Positions 23,600 through 35,838 of a stretch of DNA of 64,000 nt are shown here, piece by piece. The notes under the pieces are model-generated. The model was given only the letters and a program-made list of their open reading frames with translations, was not told the origin of the DNA and did no database searches. Made by a program: the position numbers and the translations under genes. This stretch comes from Carposina sasakii (Eukaryota; Arthropoda; Insecta; Lepidoptera; Carposinidae). Numbering within the stretch: the stretch's first letter is position 1; each line of letters starts with the position of its first letter. The stretch covers positions 1,612,001 to 1,676,000 of the forward strand of contig CP053170.1 in assembly GCA_014607495.2 (NCBI GenBank). Reading direction: 5' to 3'.

Positions 23600-25590
23600 A
23601 ATAAGTAAAGATTAGATTATCCGTTTCTACAGAAAAGTAGGAATAATTGCAGAGAACCCAATGGAATTTGTATTGGCCTAAATATAGGTAACATAAAATT
23701 TGCACAATTTACATTACACATTTACAAAATATAAAAGGATGGTCTTAGCCATTGTGATATTGTCCGTGATCCTAAAGACCTGGAATGTAAATTAAATAAA
23801 TATATAATTATGAATACTTATATTTCGTATCACTATTGCATACGTACAAATAAGAAACGTTGTTTTAAGTGCTTTAGTGTCTTATTTAGATTAAAGGGAT
23901 TTAACAACTATTAAATAAATAACCATTAAATATCTTTTATTTTATTTGCACAAGTTTTTCCATCGTTCTTTGAAGCTGAGCATAAGAACGATAAATGTTT
24001 TTGTAATGAACGACAAATGTTTTGTGCTCTATCTGCCAGTAATTGATCCAGTGATATAATATTTCGGTAGCTGTAACGTTACTATAATCCATACGTGGGT
24101 TTCTTTGATTATATGAAAATTTAAATTTTAGCACCTATACTAACTAGTGATTACAAAATGTTACAGTGACAGGCGCCACCAAGCTAGGCGTTTAAACCTT
24201 TTCTGGGTCCACCCAAAGCTACGCAGAGAAAATTATCACTAAAATTAATCCGCTTAGTAAATGGCGGCAGTAGGCGTAAAAGCGAGACAGACAGAGTTAC
24301 TTTCACATTTATAATGTTATATATGATAATAAAAAGTATAACATTTCAAAATAAATTCATTGTAGGGACGGTCTCTTGTTATGGAAAAGTATGTGCACCC
24401 TACTTAAAAATATACAATACACAGAAAATGTTTAAAAAGTAGCTTCAGAAGCAAATATTGGGATTATGAGGATAAGCAACTAACTAAATAAAGTTTTGTG
24501 ACAAATATTTAAAAAAGCAAGAGTGAATATTGCCTAAAATTTGCCGTTTAAGTTTTTGCCTAGGGCCATAGTTTGGAAATTCAATTTTGTACTTACGAGT
24601 GATATAATAAGTTGGATCCTGGATGCCACTCGCTTTTGCAACCACGAACAATACATTTCACTACTGTATTTATATCAATACCACCAAAATATCTTATTTA
24701 GTCCACACAAATATGCGGAGCGATTCAAACAAATCGACTTGACATGATTTGACAAAATTGTCATGTGCTACCCAGGGATACCATTACATAGCAACAGAAC
24801 ATTCCTTAAAATACAGAATTTTTGCTACCGCGAAGGTTTGTTTTACTATATTATGTACACTTTATTTATAATACAAATTACATTAAATACATTTCATTAC
24901 TCTATTAAATATGTAAACATTTTCAAAACGAATCCAAGTTTTTCATGATAATATTATATTTATGCCTTTTTCAACGTCTTTACTTACATTATAGGGTATT
25001 TTTTTGCTGTGTAAGGGATCCCTTGTGGGAAAACAAGGGGGGGAGGCTGTCATTTTTTCATGTTTCAATTTCTTGTTCAGAGCTTGGAATCCATCCTAAG
25101 AGGAGATACCAAATCCCTGATTGTATCCACCTGTGATTGACGTGTATATTCATATCATCTTTTTAACCATGGACATACAAGGCATTTACAAATAAATTTT
25201 GATTTTCACAAGAAAAATACACCCGCTTCATTCTAGCTTTACCCGCGGAATCTCCGGTCTAACTACATATACATAATTTATGCGAAAAATTGCCGATCTC
25301 ATTGTAAAATAAATTGTCATGTCTAGGTTTTCTTGCATTTGTGATGGAAACATTTTTGTATCAGCTGTCAGTGAAAAAAAAACAGTGTCAGCTGTCATTA
25401 ACGTCAATACAATAACGTCAGTCAACACAAAACGTCAATTACAAAGGAAATTTGGGAGCAGGCAGTTTCATTTCGGTTTTTTACTAATAGGTATTTAATT
25501 GAATCACTGCTCAAATCCTATTTTCTTGTATTTCATTGTGATTAGTGCAAAGTGTTCTATCATATTACCTGCTGATATTTGAATAAATTT
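23600..25590. other. AT-rich intergenic region upstream of VPS28
   Basis: No exon could be supported. The last ~170 bases (25420-25590) should hold the VPS28 promoter and 5' UTR, but no clear core motif is visible. Confidence 0.4.
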
Positions 25591-25596
25591 TGAAAA

Positions 25597-28500
25597 ATGC
25601 AAGGTAATGTTAGTTTTTATTTTTAATGAGTCAACCTGAGTCCTTGCATACATCTATAGGCTTTGTTTATAGAAAACATTATTGTTACTAGCCCCAAAAC
25701 AAAGTTATTGATTTTTCTTTAAAGTTATGTGAGGATAAGGTATCTAGAAAATACTATAGAATTGCCTTTAAATTACTCTAATAACAGGACAATTCTAATG
25801 AGTCGTTCTGGTATTAGTAGTGTGTATTAAAATTTGCTTTTTGATTTAAAAGAAATGGTGTGGAATATTTCTTTTTATTTACAGACACGAGACCAGAGTT
25901 GTATGAAGAAGTTAAGCCATATCGGAGTGCACGAGAGAGAGAAAAGTGAGTAATTATTAAAGATGTTAGGATTTTCAAACTATTCATCCAATAAAAAAAC
26001 TTTCTAAGTTTGTCAATAGCTTTCACTGTGTAAAAAAATAGTTTTATCCAGGGAACTACAAAGAGAACTTGTAAATTTTTATATTGAGTGAAACATATTG
26101 TAAATACTAAACTTAAATACTTAGAAATTCAATGACCTGCCAAAATGAATGTTATATTGTATTGAAATTTTATTATTATAGTTTATATTGAAATACAAAT
26201 TTATAAAATTATTAATAAAGAAATGGAAAAAAATTCCTCACCCGGGTGAGAATCGAACCCCTCTGCATTTCGTGCCAAAAAATACAAATTTAAACCAATA
26301 TTTTCCTCGCATTAGGCACGACAATATGGCCGAACTATACGCCGTAGTGTGCACGCTACAGCATCTAGAGAAAGCGTACATGAGGGACTGTGTGCCCGCC
26401 CAGGAGTATACTGCAGCGTGCAGCCGGCTGCTGGTTCAGTACCGGGTGGCGTTCAAGCAGGTCCAGAGCGATGAGTTCCCGACTATTGACACATTCGTCA
26501 CTAAGTTTAGGGTAAGTTACAGGGTTCGAAATTATCAAGATAAATATCCCATAATTATCGTAGATGATTTGTAAATTAACTTCTTGAAATTTTCTTTATT
26601 TCAATTATTATAATATTTATCTCAAAGAGGGTCTCAGCTTTTGGCATTATTAAATTAACAGCAAAGAATAATACAATTTAAATGAGAAAAATACAATTTT
26701 ATTCAGAGTTGTTTTTACGGCGTCAAAAAAAGTAAGAAATTACTTTTAAAAAAAGAGAAATTCCTGAAATTCACACTTCTCTTGTCAGTCCATGCATTTT
26801 TTATGTCTAGCATGTTTGGATACGTAAATGAACTTAGATTATTTTAGTTGTTGATTTTTATAATTATCAAAGATAAATATCAAGATAATTATTGGAATAA
26901 TTATAATTATCATTTCGTACCCTGGTAAGTTATAATAAATTTTATTTTTTTTACAATATTTATTTTCTAAGTAGGCCCGACTTGACAAAACCACAGCCAT
27001 TAAAAAATTACTAGACCTATCACTTATCAGTCCTGCAACCTTCAAATGACCACAGGAGATAATTAAATAATTAAATTAGCTTTTTAAATACCTAACCTCA
27101 GTTCATGTTGTAAGAGTCAGAAAAAAGGTAACTCGTCACCACGGAGAAGGTTTAAAGAGTAGGTGGGACCAAGAACTGAGTTGTGTGGCAATCGTGAGGC
27201 CATGACGTCATGATAGGGGCGGAGCTTCAGCGCCAGTGTAACGCAGTAGCTGTAACCACACGCTTATACAAGTAGTTTGGCTAGTCACTACAAGGTGGTT
27301 TCTATGTAAATGGGCAGGGATACAGTGTTAGGATGCTCCCCTCGTCCCATACTTCACCCCCGCTCCGCGGCACACTATTTTTGTATGAAAATATACTTAG
27401 CCGCTACTCCTTTTTTATTTCTTCTCCATGATTGGTATAGATATATATGTACACTTAGTTTAGTCATTATGATAAGTGTCTACGTTTCGTGTCAAAAGAT
27501 AATCACTTAGTGATAGACCTTACATATGATCCGCCCCGGCTTCACACAGTGCATTGCCCCCTGACGCGAACGAATTCGTGGGCGGTAGTGATGAAATAAA
27601 TGCTTGTTATTTCCACAGTTAGACTGTCCGGCGGCGCTCGAGCGGATAAGGGAAGACAAACCCAACCTGATCAAGGATGACAAAGGCAACACCAACAAAT
27701 ACATCGCTGAGATTGTGTCGGTAAGGGTCTCCCCACATCTATCGACGCGGAATCGGCTTAAGCCGAGTGCGTGTTATCACAACACTGGACTTATCTGTAC
27801 AAACGGCTCGTTTCGCCGTCGGCCGGCCGGTATTAGTTAAACTCTTATTACATATAAATCACGCCTTTTTCCCTTACGGGGTAGGCAGAGCACCAAGGGC
27901 CGATAGAACCACATGGTGCCACTTCTGACCAATTTTGAGGGTATAGTTGAGATATACAAGTTCGGTTAGTAGTGACAGGTGGTCAGCCCATCGCCTACAA
28001 AACACCAAGACCCTCTTGTCCCTCTACTGACTTGTACAGTATGCCCGGGAAGGGAAGCAGCTGTAGTATTATACGTTTTTTTTTCACTCCCAGAGCAGCG
28101 TAGAAGCCTTATTTCGTAGATATAAAGGCTTTTTTGATCGGCTTAAGCCGATTCCGCGACCCTAAGACGTCGCAATTTTGTCATACGTTTGTCCGCGTTA
28201 AGTTTATAGACTATGTGTTGTTCTGATGTATAAGCTATATAACTGTCAAGTTTCATCAAAATCCGGTCAGTAGTTTTGCGTGAGAGAGTAACAATTATAC
28301 AAATATCCATTCTCACTCATCATCGCATTTATAATATAAGGATGACGTAAATTATAAATAGATAAAATTATTTTTGCACTACAGAAAACATTTTATACAA
28401 AGGCGAGCTTAATGCCTTGGCCATTCTCTACCAGCTAACCTGGTTACTTAAGAACATCATTTATGGGTAGCACTAACATACTCGGCCGCGTGGTGCCGGC

Positions 28501-29842
28501 AGAGTAGAATTCGTACCACCCCATGTCTACCCATGGGTATCGTACGAGGCGATTAAGGGTTTCCGGGAGGTGGGCAGCAGCGCCTCCCGTGTTGACAACA
28601 TAGTCCGAAATACAAACTGCGGTCACCAACCAGCCTGCCCAGCGTGGTGACTATGGGCAAATACCCCCCTGTGGCAGTAGTCTTGTGGCGTACCCTGGGG
28701 GAGGCCTACGTCCAGCAGTGGACTGTAATAGGCTGATGATGATGATGATGACGACTAACATACTAACTAAAAACTAAAAATGAAGTTATTTAAAGTTTAG
28801 GCTGCCGCCTGCCAGTCGTAAAAACAAAAAAGTGCCTAAAACGTTTTCACAAATGAATCTTGTCCCCAGCTGTTCATAACCCTGATGGACAAGCTCCGGC
28901 TGGAGTTGCGCGCGATGGACATGATCCAGCCGGAGCTGCGTGACCTGAGAGACACCATGGATCGTCTCGCCATGGTGCCGCATGACTTCGAGGGGAAACT
29001 CAAGGTATGGAGCGCTTACAATCTATACATACTATAATAAAAATGTAACGGATCGCTGTCTGTACATGGAAGATATATGAGAAAAAATATTTATAGGAGG
29101 TACAAAGCAATAGTACCCAAAACGATAATTTTTGGAATTTTTGTCTGTTTGTCGGTTTGTTTGTTTGTCTGTGCGTTTGTGCACGCTAATCTCAGAAACG
29201 GCTGAACCGATTTCGATGCAGTTTTCAGGAATATATTGTGACAGGTAACATATAGGCTCCTTTTTATCCCGGGAATATCCCACTTAACATATAGGCTCCT
29301 TTTTATCCCGGGAATATGTTTTTATCCCGGATAATTTCGATATTTTGTTTTCTTTTTCTGAAGTCCACGCGGACAGAGTCGCGGGCGTCCACTAGTAGGG
29401 AATATGCGTCTAACACGAAAACAGATTTAAAAAAAAAAAATATTCGAACTATATTACAAATACAAAGCGAATAATGCAAAAATAACATCAATCGGTTAGT
29501 AAATACCAAAGTTACAGCCCCCCTAGCATGACCACGCATCGATGATATCATATCGTACCAAAGTCATAAATCGGTTTATAATATCGTGCTTCGCAGGTCA
29601 TGCTACTTGTGCTGCTATTGCAAGTTACGTAATCGGGGGGCCGGTATACCTTTATTTATTGGTGACTATTTCTGGGAACCGGTTTTTTTTATGGATACGG
29701 TGACCGGCAGGTACAAGAATGGCTGGACAAGCTGTCAGCGATGAGCGCAGCGGATGAACTGTCAGAGGCGGCGGCGAGACAGCTCGTGTTCGACCTGGAG
29801 TCCGCGTACGGCGCCTTCAACAAACTGCTGCACAAGGACTGA
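25597..29842 (+). CDS. Vps28: VPS28, ESCRT-I subunit
   Basis: Subunit of the ESCRT-I complex, which sorts ubiquitinated cargo into multivesicular endosomes in the cytosol and on endosome membranes. Six exons keep phase with GT-AG introns: 25597-25603, 25885-25945, 26316-26511, 27619-27720, 28870-29004 and 29711-29842, giving 210 aa. The first exon codes only MQ plus one base. Family blocks include [38 protein letters not shown] and [16 protein letters not shown] in the N-terminal ESCRT-I core. [25 protein letters not shown] and [17 protein letters not shown] lie in the middle. The C-terminal helical domain ends [17 protein letters not shown]. Length matches animal VPS28. Intron 5 carries a Helitron-like insertion (29022-29395), and the sequence just after the stop is a CA microsatellite. 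Confidence 0.97.
26199..26275. repeat. short interspersed repeat, tRNA-like, in VPS28 intron 2
   Basis: AAATTATTAATAAAGAAATGG followed by CACCCGGGTGAGAATCGAACC. Related pieces lie at 1093-1157 and 3951-4010. The GAATCGAACC part is a reversed B box, so it is probably the head of a minus-strand tRNA-derived SINE. Confidence 0.5.
27135..27415 (+). repeat. repeat shared with 59490-59770 (inverted)
   Basis: CCATGACGTCATGATAGGGG, AACACTGTA/TACAGTGTT and CTCCCCTCGTCCCATACTTC occur here and, inverted, at 59490-59770 with few differences. It lies in VPS28 intron 3. No ends or ORF identify the class. Confidence 0.6.
27858..28105 (+). repeat. interspersed repeat ('AATCACGCCTTTATCCCTTA' family) in VPS28 intron 4
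   Basis: Same family as 16844-17100. Confidence 0.65.
28483..28745 (+). repeat. 5'-truncated LINE 3' end in VPS28 intron 4
   Basis: Same tail as 15569-15817, ending AGTGGACTGTAATAGGCTGA followed by a (GAT)n microsatellite. Confidence 0.7.
29022..29395 (+). mobile_element. Helitron-like non-autonomous element in VPS28 intron 5
   Basis: It starts TCTATACATACTATAATAAA after an A and ends GGGCGTCCACTAG before a T, which is the A^TC...CTRR^T signature of Helitrons. A GC-rich near-palindrome (CCACGCGGACAGAGTCGCGG) precedes the end. Related copies are at 32640-32969, 17317-17540 (-), 51235-51570 (-) and 60776-60900 (-). Confidence 0.82.
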
Positions 29843-29847
29843 GGTGA

Positions 29848-29867
29848 CACGCACACACGCACGCACG

Positions 29868-29928
<61 letters not shown>
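29848..29928. repeat. CA-dinucleotide microsatellite
   Basis: A pure AC run covers about 29872-29928, preceded by mixed CGCA/CACG repeats. It begins a few bases after the VPS28 stop, so it may be in the 3' UTR or in a 3' UTR intron. Confidence 0.95.
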
Positions 29929-29930
<2 letters not shown>

Positions 29931-30130
29931 GTGTATTCCCAAAAAGTGGTAGTGCTCGCTTGAGAGGGGTGTCCTCTCAAGCGAGTCGACTCTCACGACA
30001 TGCACGGAAGGAGATGCAGCTGATGTATTCTAGTGAAGCCAAATACAATATATTTATGTTCTCTTTAGCTTTTTAATATTCTCACTCGTCCCGGTTTTAA
30101 TAATTAAAAAATATTTCTATTTTGTTACAG

Positions 30131-30250
30131 GTCAAACCTGATATACTGCTCAACAGGGCTCAAAACTGATTTAATTAGCTTCTTTTGTACAATATAAATT
30201 GTAAAACGTGTACTATATTTAATCTAAGTAACGTAATATTAATAATTAAA
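30131..30250 (+). other. possible VPS28 3' UTR exon
   Basis: TTTTGTTACAG at 30120-30130 is a good acceptor, and the VPS28 stop is followed by GAG|GTGACA, a weak donor. An untranslated last exon starting at 30131 would skip the CA repeat. AT-rich sequence with AATTAAA-like signals follows. This is speculative. Confidence 0.3.
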
Positions 30251-30281
30251 TGTTAATTATAAGAAATTTATGGTCGACTCA

Positions 30282-31162
30282 TCTATACTAATATTATAAA
30301 GAGGAAAACTTTGTTTGTTTGGTTGTAATGAATAGGCTCCGAAACTACTGGACCGATTTCAAAAATTCTTTCACCGTTAGAATCCTTATTGGACCTGGAT
30401 GAACATAGGCTACAAGAATTTCCCGATATTCCCACGGGAAGGCGACCAACGGGAATTCTATATTTTTTACGAAAACCGCTATACATATGAAGCTGAAATC
30501 GGGCATATATGTTCATTGGGGACAGCGAGGGAGGACTAAAAACGGATTTCCCGAAATTCCCACGGGAAGGGGACAAACGGGAATTCATAATTTTTACGAA
30601 AACCGCTATACATATGAAGCTGAAATTGGGCATATAAGTTAATTAGGGACTGCGAGGAAGCACTAAGAACGGATTTCCAGAAATTCCCACGGGAAGGGGA
30701 CCAACGGGAATTAATTATTTTTTACGAAAACGGTTATACATATGAATCTGAAGTTGGGCATATATATTTATTTGGGACCCCGAGGAAGCACTGAGAACGG
30801 ATTTCCCGAAATTCCCACGGGAAGGGGACAAACGGGAATTCATAATTTTTACGAAAACCGCTATACATATGAAGCTGAAATTGGGCATATAAGTTCATTA
30901 GGGACTGCGAGGAAGCACTAAGAACGGATTTCCAGAAATTCCCACGGGAAGGGGACCAACGGGAATTAATTATTTTTTACGAAAACGGTTACACATATGA
31001 ATCTGAAGTTGGGCATATATATTTATTTGGGACCCCGAGGAAATTCCCACGGGAAGGGAACCAACGGGCGTTCCAAATTTTTACGAAAACCGCTGTACCT
31101 ACATATGAAGTTGTAGCTAATGTACTGATATGTACCGAAGCGAAGCGAGGGCGGGCCACTAT
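30282..31162 (+). mobile_element. Helitron-like element with internal ~127-bp tandem repeats
   Basis: It starts A^TCTATACTAATATTATAAAG and finishes in CGAAGCGAAGCGAGGGCGG followed by GCCACT. Inside, ATTCCCACGGG recurs at 30428, 30556, 30683, 30811, 30938 and 31043. Units 2 and 4 resemble each other, as do units 3 and 5, so the array is built of ~255-bp dimers. Confidence 0.75.
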
Positions 31163-31246
31163 TTATAATATTTTGTAAATTGTATCAGTACGTGTCTATA
31201 AAAGCAATGGGATAGCTAAAATTGTACGATATTTGCTGATCGCTTA

Positions 31247-31400
31247 TACAGGGTGTAAAGGAGCACCAATACTTGAATTTGAGACTAGATGTGACATATT
31301 AATTTTTCAAGATTGTATGATCTTGATTAGGTATTTTTCCATACTATCTGGACAAATAAACATGTGATTTCAAGTCTGAAATTTTGTGGATAGAATACAC
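31247..31400. mobile_element. palindromic MITE fragment, family 'ACAGGGTGTAAC'
   Basis: TACAGGGTGTAA at the left, then ATTTGAGACT and AAATAAACATGTGATTTC as in the full copies. The right end is missing. Confidence 0.6.
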
Positions 31401-31680
31401 ATCACTAGTTCTATAACAGCCTTTATCCAATACTCAATCATTTACATACATACATACATATAATCACGCCTTTATCCCTTACGGGGTAGGCAGAGGAGCA
31501 TCAAGGGTCGATAGAACCATATGGTGCCACTTATTTATTTAGTTATTGCACTCTTATGTAGTTAAGGATCTTAATGAATAATTTACAGATAACATATGAC
31601 CCTGTTGGGCACAGCAACATGTTTTTAGTGTGCCTTAAAGTATTACTGCTCCTTTTCTATACTCTGTATGATTCGTATTA

Positions 31681-32520
31681 GTCCGGGAGGTAGCGTTGCA
31701 TTTTTGATGGTGATTTTAGGCCGATCGATTTTGAGTGCAATTGATAGTTTAGATGAGGACATCAATTGAATTGAGCGTCAGCAGGCGCACTCAGGGTGGG
31801 GCGAGTGGGGAGAGAATGTCAAAAAAAAAAAATTATTTCTGTTCGTCCGAAAATTTGCACATCAGTAGTTTTAACAATAATAATAATTATAGAAACCGTC
31901 AGCTGTGAAGAAAATGGCGGGTTGTACGTCAGCAGGTTATATATACCTATATTAAAAATAATTATTTTCATTTCATTTCCGGTCGAATGAAACTGATACA
32001 GGTTATTCTTTATGCTATAAAAATGATAAAAAAAAGCCTCAGCAGATCTATCGATAGGGGTAAAATCGTCAGCAAGGGGATTATATGTGCCGAGCAGGTA
32101 TTCAATCCGAGTATGCATTAACCTTGCTGACGATTTTACCCCTATCGATAGATCTGCTGAGGCTTTTTTTTATCATTTTTATAGCATAAAGAATAACCTG
32201 TATCAGTTTCATTCGACCGGAAATGAAATGAAAATAATTATTTTTAATATAGGTATATATAACCTGCTGACGTACAACCCGCCATTTTCTTCACAGCTGA
32301 CGGTTTCTATAATTATTATTATTGTTAAAACTACTGATGTGCAAATTTTCGGACGAACAGAAATATTTTTTTTTTTTTTTGACATACTTGAAATTCTCTC
32401 CCCACCCTTACTGGAGCTGCTGACGTTCGAGTTACTCAATGACTATCCATGAAAAGTACGTTATGACATTAATCAATCGACCAGAAATGATTTTGTAAAA
32501 TGCAACGCTACCTCCCGGAC
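31681..32520. mobile_element. foldback MITE with long inverted arms
   Basis: The ends are exact inverted copies beginning GTCCGGGAGGTAGCGTTGC and are flanked by TA on both sides. Inside, about 31790-32075 and 32122-32410 are near-identical inverted arms around a ~45-bp loop. That explains the mirror-image open frames on opposite strands here. TA flanks suggest a Tc1/mariner-type mobiliser. No transposase is coded. Confidence 0.85.
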
Positions 32521-32639
32521 TATATTACGTGACAGCAATATGGGTAATTTGGCATTTTAACGCGATAATTTGACAATTTTTACCGTCGCATTGCTACTGC
32601 TTAGATTTTGCAAGATTACGTATCTCGCATTGTCATCTA

Positions 32640-32969
32640 TCTATACATATGATAAAAATGTAACGGGTCGCTGTCTGTACATGGAAGATATATGAGAAAA
32701 AATATTATAGGAGACCTTTATCAACGCAATAGTACCCAAAATAATGATTTTTGAAATTTTTGTCTGTTTGTCGGTTTATCTGTGCATTTGTGCACGCTAA
32801 TCTCAGAAACGGCTGAACCGATTTCAATGCAGTTTTCAGGAATATATTGTGACAGGTCCCACATAACATATACTTTTTATCCCGGGAAAATGTTTTTATG
32901 CCGGATAATTTCGATATTTTGTTTTTTTTTTCTGCAGTCCACGCGGACGGAGTCGCGGGCGTCCACTAG
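32640..32969 (+). mobile_element. Helitron-like non-autonomous element
   Basis: Starts A^TCTATACATATGATAAA and ends GGGCGTCCACTAG^T; closely related to 29022-29395. Confidence 0.82.
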
Positions 32970-32992
32970 TAAAAAATAAGAATTATAATGAA

Positions 32993-33300
32993 CTAGCTAT
33001 ATTTCCCGCGATTTCGTTCGCGTGGACTAACTAATATTATAAATGGGAAAGTGTGTGCGTGTGTCCGTCTTTCACAGCAAAACTGCTGAACCGATTTGAA
33101 TGAAATTTGGTACACAAATAGTCTAGAGCCCGAGAAGGGACATAGGCTACTTTATATTGCGGTAGGTGACAGCACCGCGCGATAATAAGTCGCGGGAAAG
33201 TAAGTAGTATAGCATATGTCCTTCTCTGGGGGTACAGACTATATCTTGTGAAGTGGTCACTAACAAACGCCTTTATAATATTAGTTGGTATAAATAAACT
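32993..33300. mobile_element. Helitron-like fragment(s)
   Basis: Contains TAATATTATAAATGGGAAAG and GCTGAACCGATTTGAATGAA, typical of lepidopteran Helitron 5' regions. TTTATAATATTAGTTGGTAT near 33270-33290 is the inverted version of such an end. Confidence 0.5.
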
Positions 33301-33324
33301 CCACTAAACGCCTCCATGGTATAA

Positions 33325-33935
33325 ATACAGGATGTAACAAAAGGAGTATGTTAAGCAAAAAGCTATGTAAATAGCCCACTAAAAGGAACCTGTCCACAAA
33401 ATTTGAAACTCGAAATCACATGTTTATTTTTCCAGATAGTACCTATGAAGAATTCCTAAACAACTCAGGAATGTTCATACAGTCTTGAAAAATAAACATG
33501 TGATTTCTAGTCTCAAATTTTGGAAATACAGTACGGCCTCGTTAATCCGGGAGAGGCAAAAACAAGACCCTTTTCGGATTATCGAGGCGTCCGGATTATA
33601 GTATGCCATATTTAATGTTAATAAAACACATGTTTATTAACCTTAGTTTCTTTAATCAATTTTTAAATTATAGCAATTTGTCTTTTAATGTCAATGTCGA
33701 ATGTTTACGTGGCGGCGCCATGATGTTAGCGGGCGCGCTAAATTGACACTGGACGTATTACACGAAAGGCGATAAACAGAAGACTGACGACGCATTGGCG
33801 ACAGCCCCCCGCACCTACACTCGCCGGCCTCCCCCGCCAATCTCACTGTTCGGCCGGATTACAGCGATCACCGAACAAGCGGGAGTCTTGACATAGCTTT
33901 TCGCTTAACCTACCCTTTCTGTTACACCCCGTATA
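33325..33935. mobile_element. palindromic MITE interrupted by a pogo/Tigger-like fragment
   Basis: The outer MITE begins TACAGGATGTAACAAAA and ends GTTACACCCCGTATA. At 33529-33893, flanked by TA, lies CAGTACGGCCTCGTTAATCC and further GGATTA-rich sequence resembling pogo/Tigger termini. About 30 bases of the MITE arm are missing at the insertion point. Confidence 0.6.
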
Positions 33936-34139
33936 AACATCTCATATAAAAAGGCTGGCCCTATAATATTAGTTAAGACAATATTTATCGTAAGTCTTTT
34001 TTATCGTAAGTCGTCTTTAGCCGTAACGTATACTATAACGAATACGTTATTGTTTTATATCAAGTAAATGGTTAATAATTAAAATGTCTAGTTTTATTTA
34101 TTCAGATCTTATGAACTACGCATTGTACTAACTCAAATA

Positions 34140-34384
34140 AATAAATAATAATAAATATTCACACACTACACAACACATTAACCTAGTCCCACATTAAGAT
34201 CCCTAAGGTCTTGTGTCGTGGGTACTAAGCAACGGTATATAAATACATAGATAAGTATAGAAACATCCATGACTCAGAAACAACATCGATATTCATTATA
34301 TCAATGTTTGTACCTACTGGGATTCGAACCCAGGACCTATGGCGTCGCAGGCAGGGTCACTACCTACTAGACCAATCGGCCGTC
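34140..34384 (-). mobile_element. tRNA-derived SINE, intact reference copy
   Basis: On the minus strand a B box (CCTGGGTTCGAATCCCAGTA) and an upstream A-box region (GGTCTAGTAGGTAG) lead into a body ending in an AT-rich tail. The site ACCTAGTC at 34181-34188 is single here. The related SINE at 43099-46607 has a hAT element inserted between two copies of that octamer. Confidence 0.78.
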
Positions 34385-34399
34385 ATACTTTCTACTTTC

Positions 34400-35050
34400 A
34401 AATTGTGTGTGTTCTTCTAGTAGGCTATTTTCATAGTAATGTCTAACATACCCTTCTATTACACCCTGTATAGCTTTGTGGATTTGTCGCTTTACTGTAA
34501 GATATACCTAAAACGCACTAAGCGTATCTTTCATAAGAATCTTCGGTACTTTTTCAATGTAGGTATCTACTTCTGAAATCTCAAAACTTCTTCTCGAACT
34601 GCTTACATAAACTGATTTATTTCATCGCAATTCGGATTACGAAACGTTAGTCAATAAATAAAATTTAATTTACCATTTTGTTAGTTATTGGACACACTTG
34701 CGATTGTTTAGTTTATGTGGGTTTTAATATTTTAAATTTTCTGGGTAAAGTTTTGTCTGTCTAGCCATTAGTAGGTTAAAACCTAGGTACTTCCAAAAAA
34801 GAGGTTACCTCCTATTATATTTTTTCGCCGAGTAAATACTGTATAAAGCAGTATAATGGGGTATGCTTGGAAAAAGCTCACTTTAGATAAATAATATATC
34901 GAATATACAAGAGACTGATATGTTTGTTTCATCTTGTATGACTATTATAATCCTGTAAGAAATAAGTAGGTATACTTGAGAATATTATTATTTACTATCG
35001 GGCACCTACGACTTCGTTCGTAGCTCAACTGTTATTCTGATGTAGTACCT
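34400..35050. other. no supported gene
   Basis: AT-rich sequence with no exon pattern I can defend. A trailing ACACCCTGTATA at about 34463 marks the end of a lost TIR element. Confidence 0.4.
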
Positions 35051-35054
35051 ATAT

Positions 35055-35445
35055 ATACAGGGTGAGTTTTGGTCGTCAGCGTTCCCGAAAACTACGGAAT
35101 CTCCACATCGTCTCGATCATTTTTCTTCATGGAAGCATACCTGGGAAGTGTCTGGTTTCCAAAATATTAGGGTCCAAAGTTGAATAAATGGACTGCATTT
35201 TTCTGCATAAATGCACATTAACGCGTGTAGCAAGATTTTTTCACGAGAAATAAATAATATCTGTCTATGAATAAACTACCACAAACACTGGACACCGTAA
35301 ATTTCGCCCGAGCAATAAATTTAAAAAAAAATCTCAAAAAAATTACATCGTTTCCCAGAATTTTTCCTGGCATAAACTTACTTTATTTGATGTAGGTATA
35401 GAGTACGTACCCTTAGTTAAAGGTGGCAACGAAAAAACATTCTGT
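35055..35445. mobile_element. TIR MITE, family 'TTCCCGAAAACTACGGAATC', copy 1
   Basis: Starts TACAGGGTGAGTTTTGGTC and ends near TTCTGTATAA. Other copies lie at 36610-36969, 56441-56600 (partial) and 56733-57121. Confidence 0.7.
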
Positions 35446-35838
35446 ATAATCTAATAAATGCCAAATTTAATCAAAATCCAATCAGTACATTTTGAGAATG
35501 AGTAACAAACATTTTACTTCTACACAATTGTATTTTTAAACAATAATGTGTATAAGAACTTATATTACGATTAATCAGAAAATGATTCTATTGACTGCAG
35601 AAAGTTAATTGAAAGAGCATTTTTTTTTATTTAACCACTTCTTATGTAAAAAGCTTACTATTTGTATTTATTTCCTACACGAATATAGTTTTACTACATA
35701 TAAGTATTTAATACATGTTATACAAAAACTAAAGTAATTAAATCTACTTATATGATGAAAAATACATATTGTATATGTGTATCACCTGTATTTATATATG
35801 TTCTATTTAATAACAAGGTTTAATACATATTATTGAAA

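Noticed and set aside
29689..30005. Open frames rich in Val-Cys or His-Thr repeats
   Set aside because: They are translations of the CA microsatellite after the VPS28 stop.
31819..32452. Two nearly identical proteins of about 100 aa on opposite strands
   Set aside because: They are produced by the inverted arms of a foldback MITE; no start context or domain.
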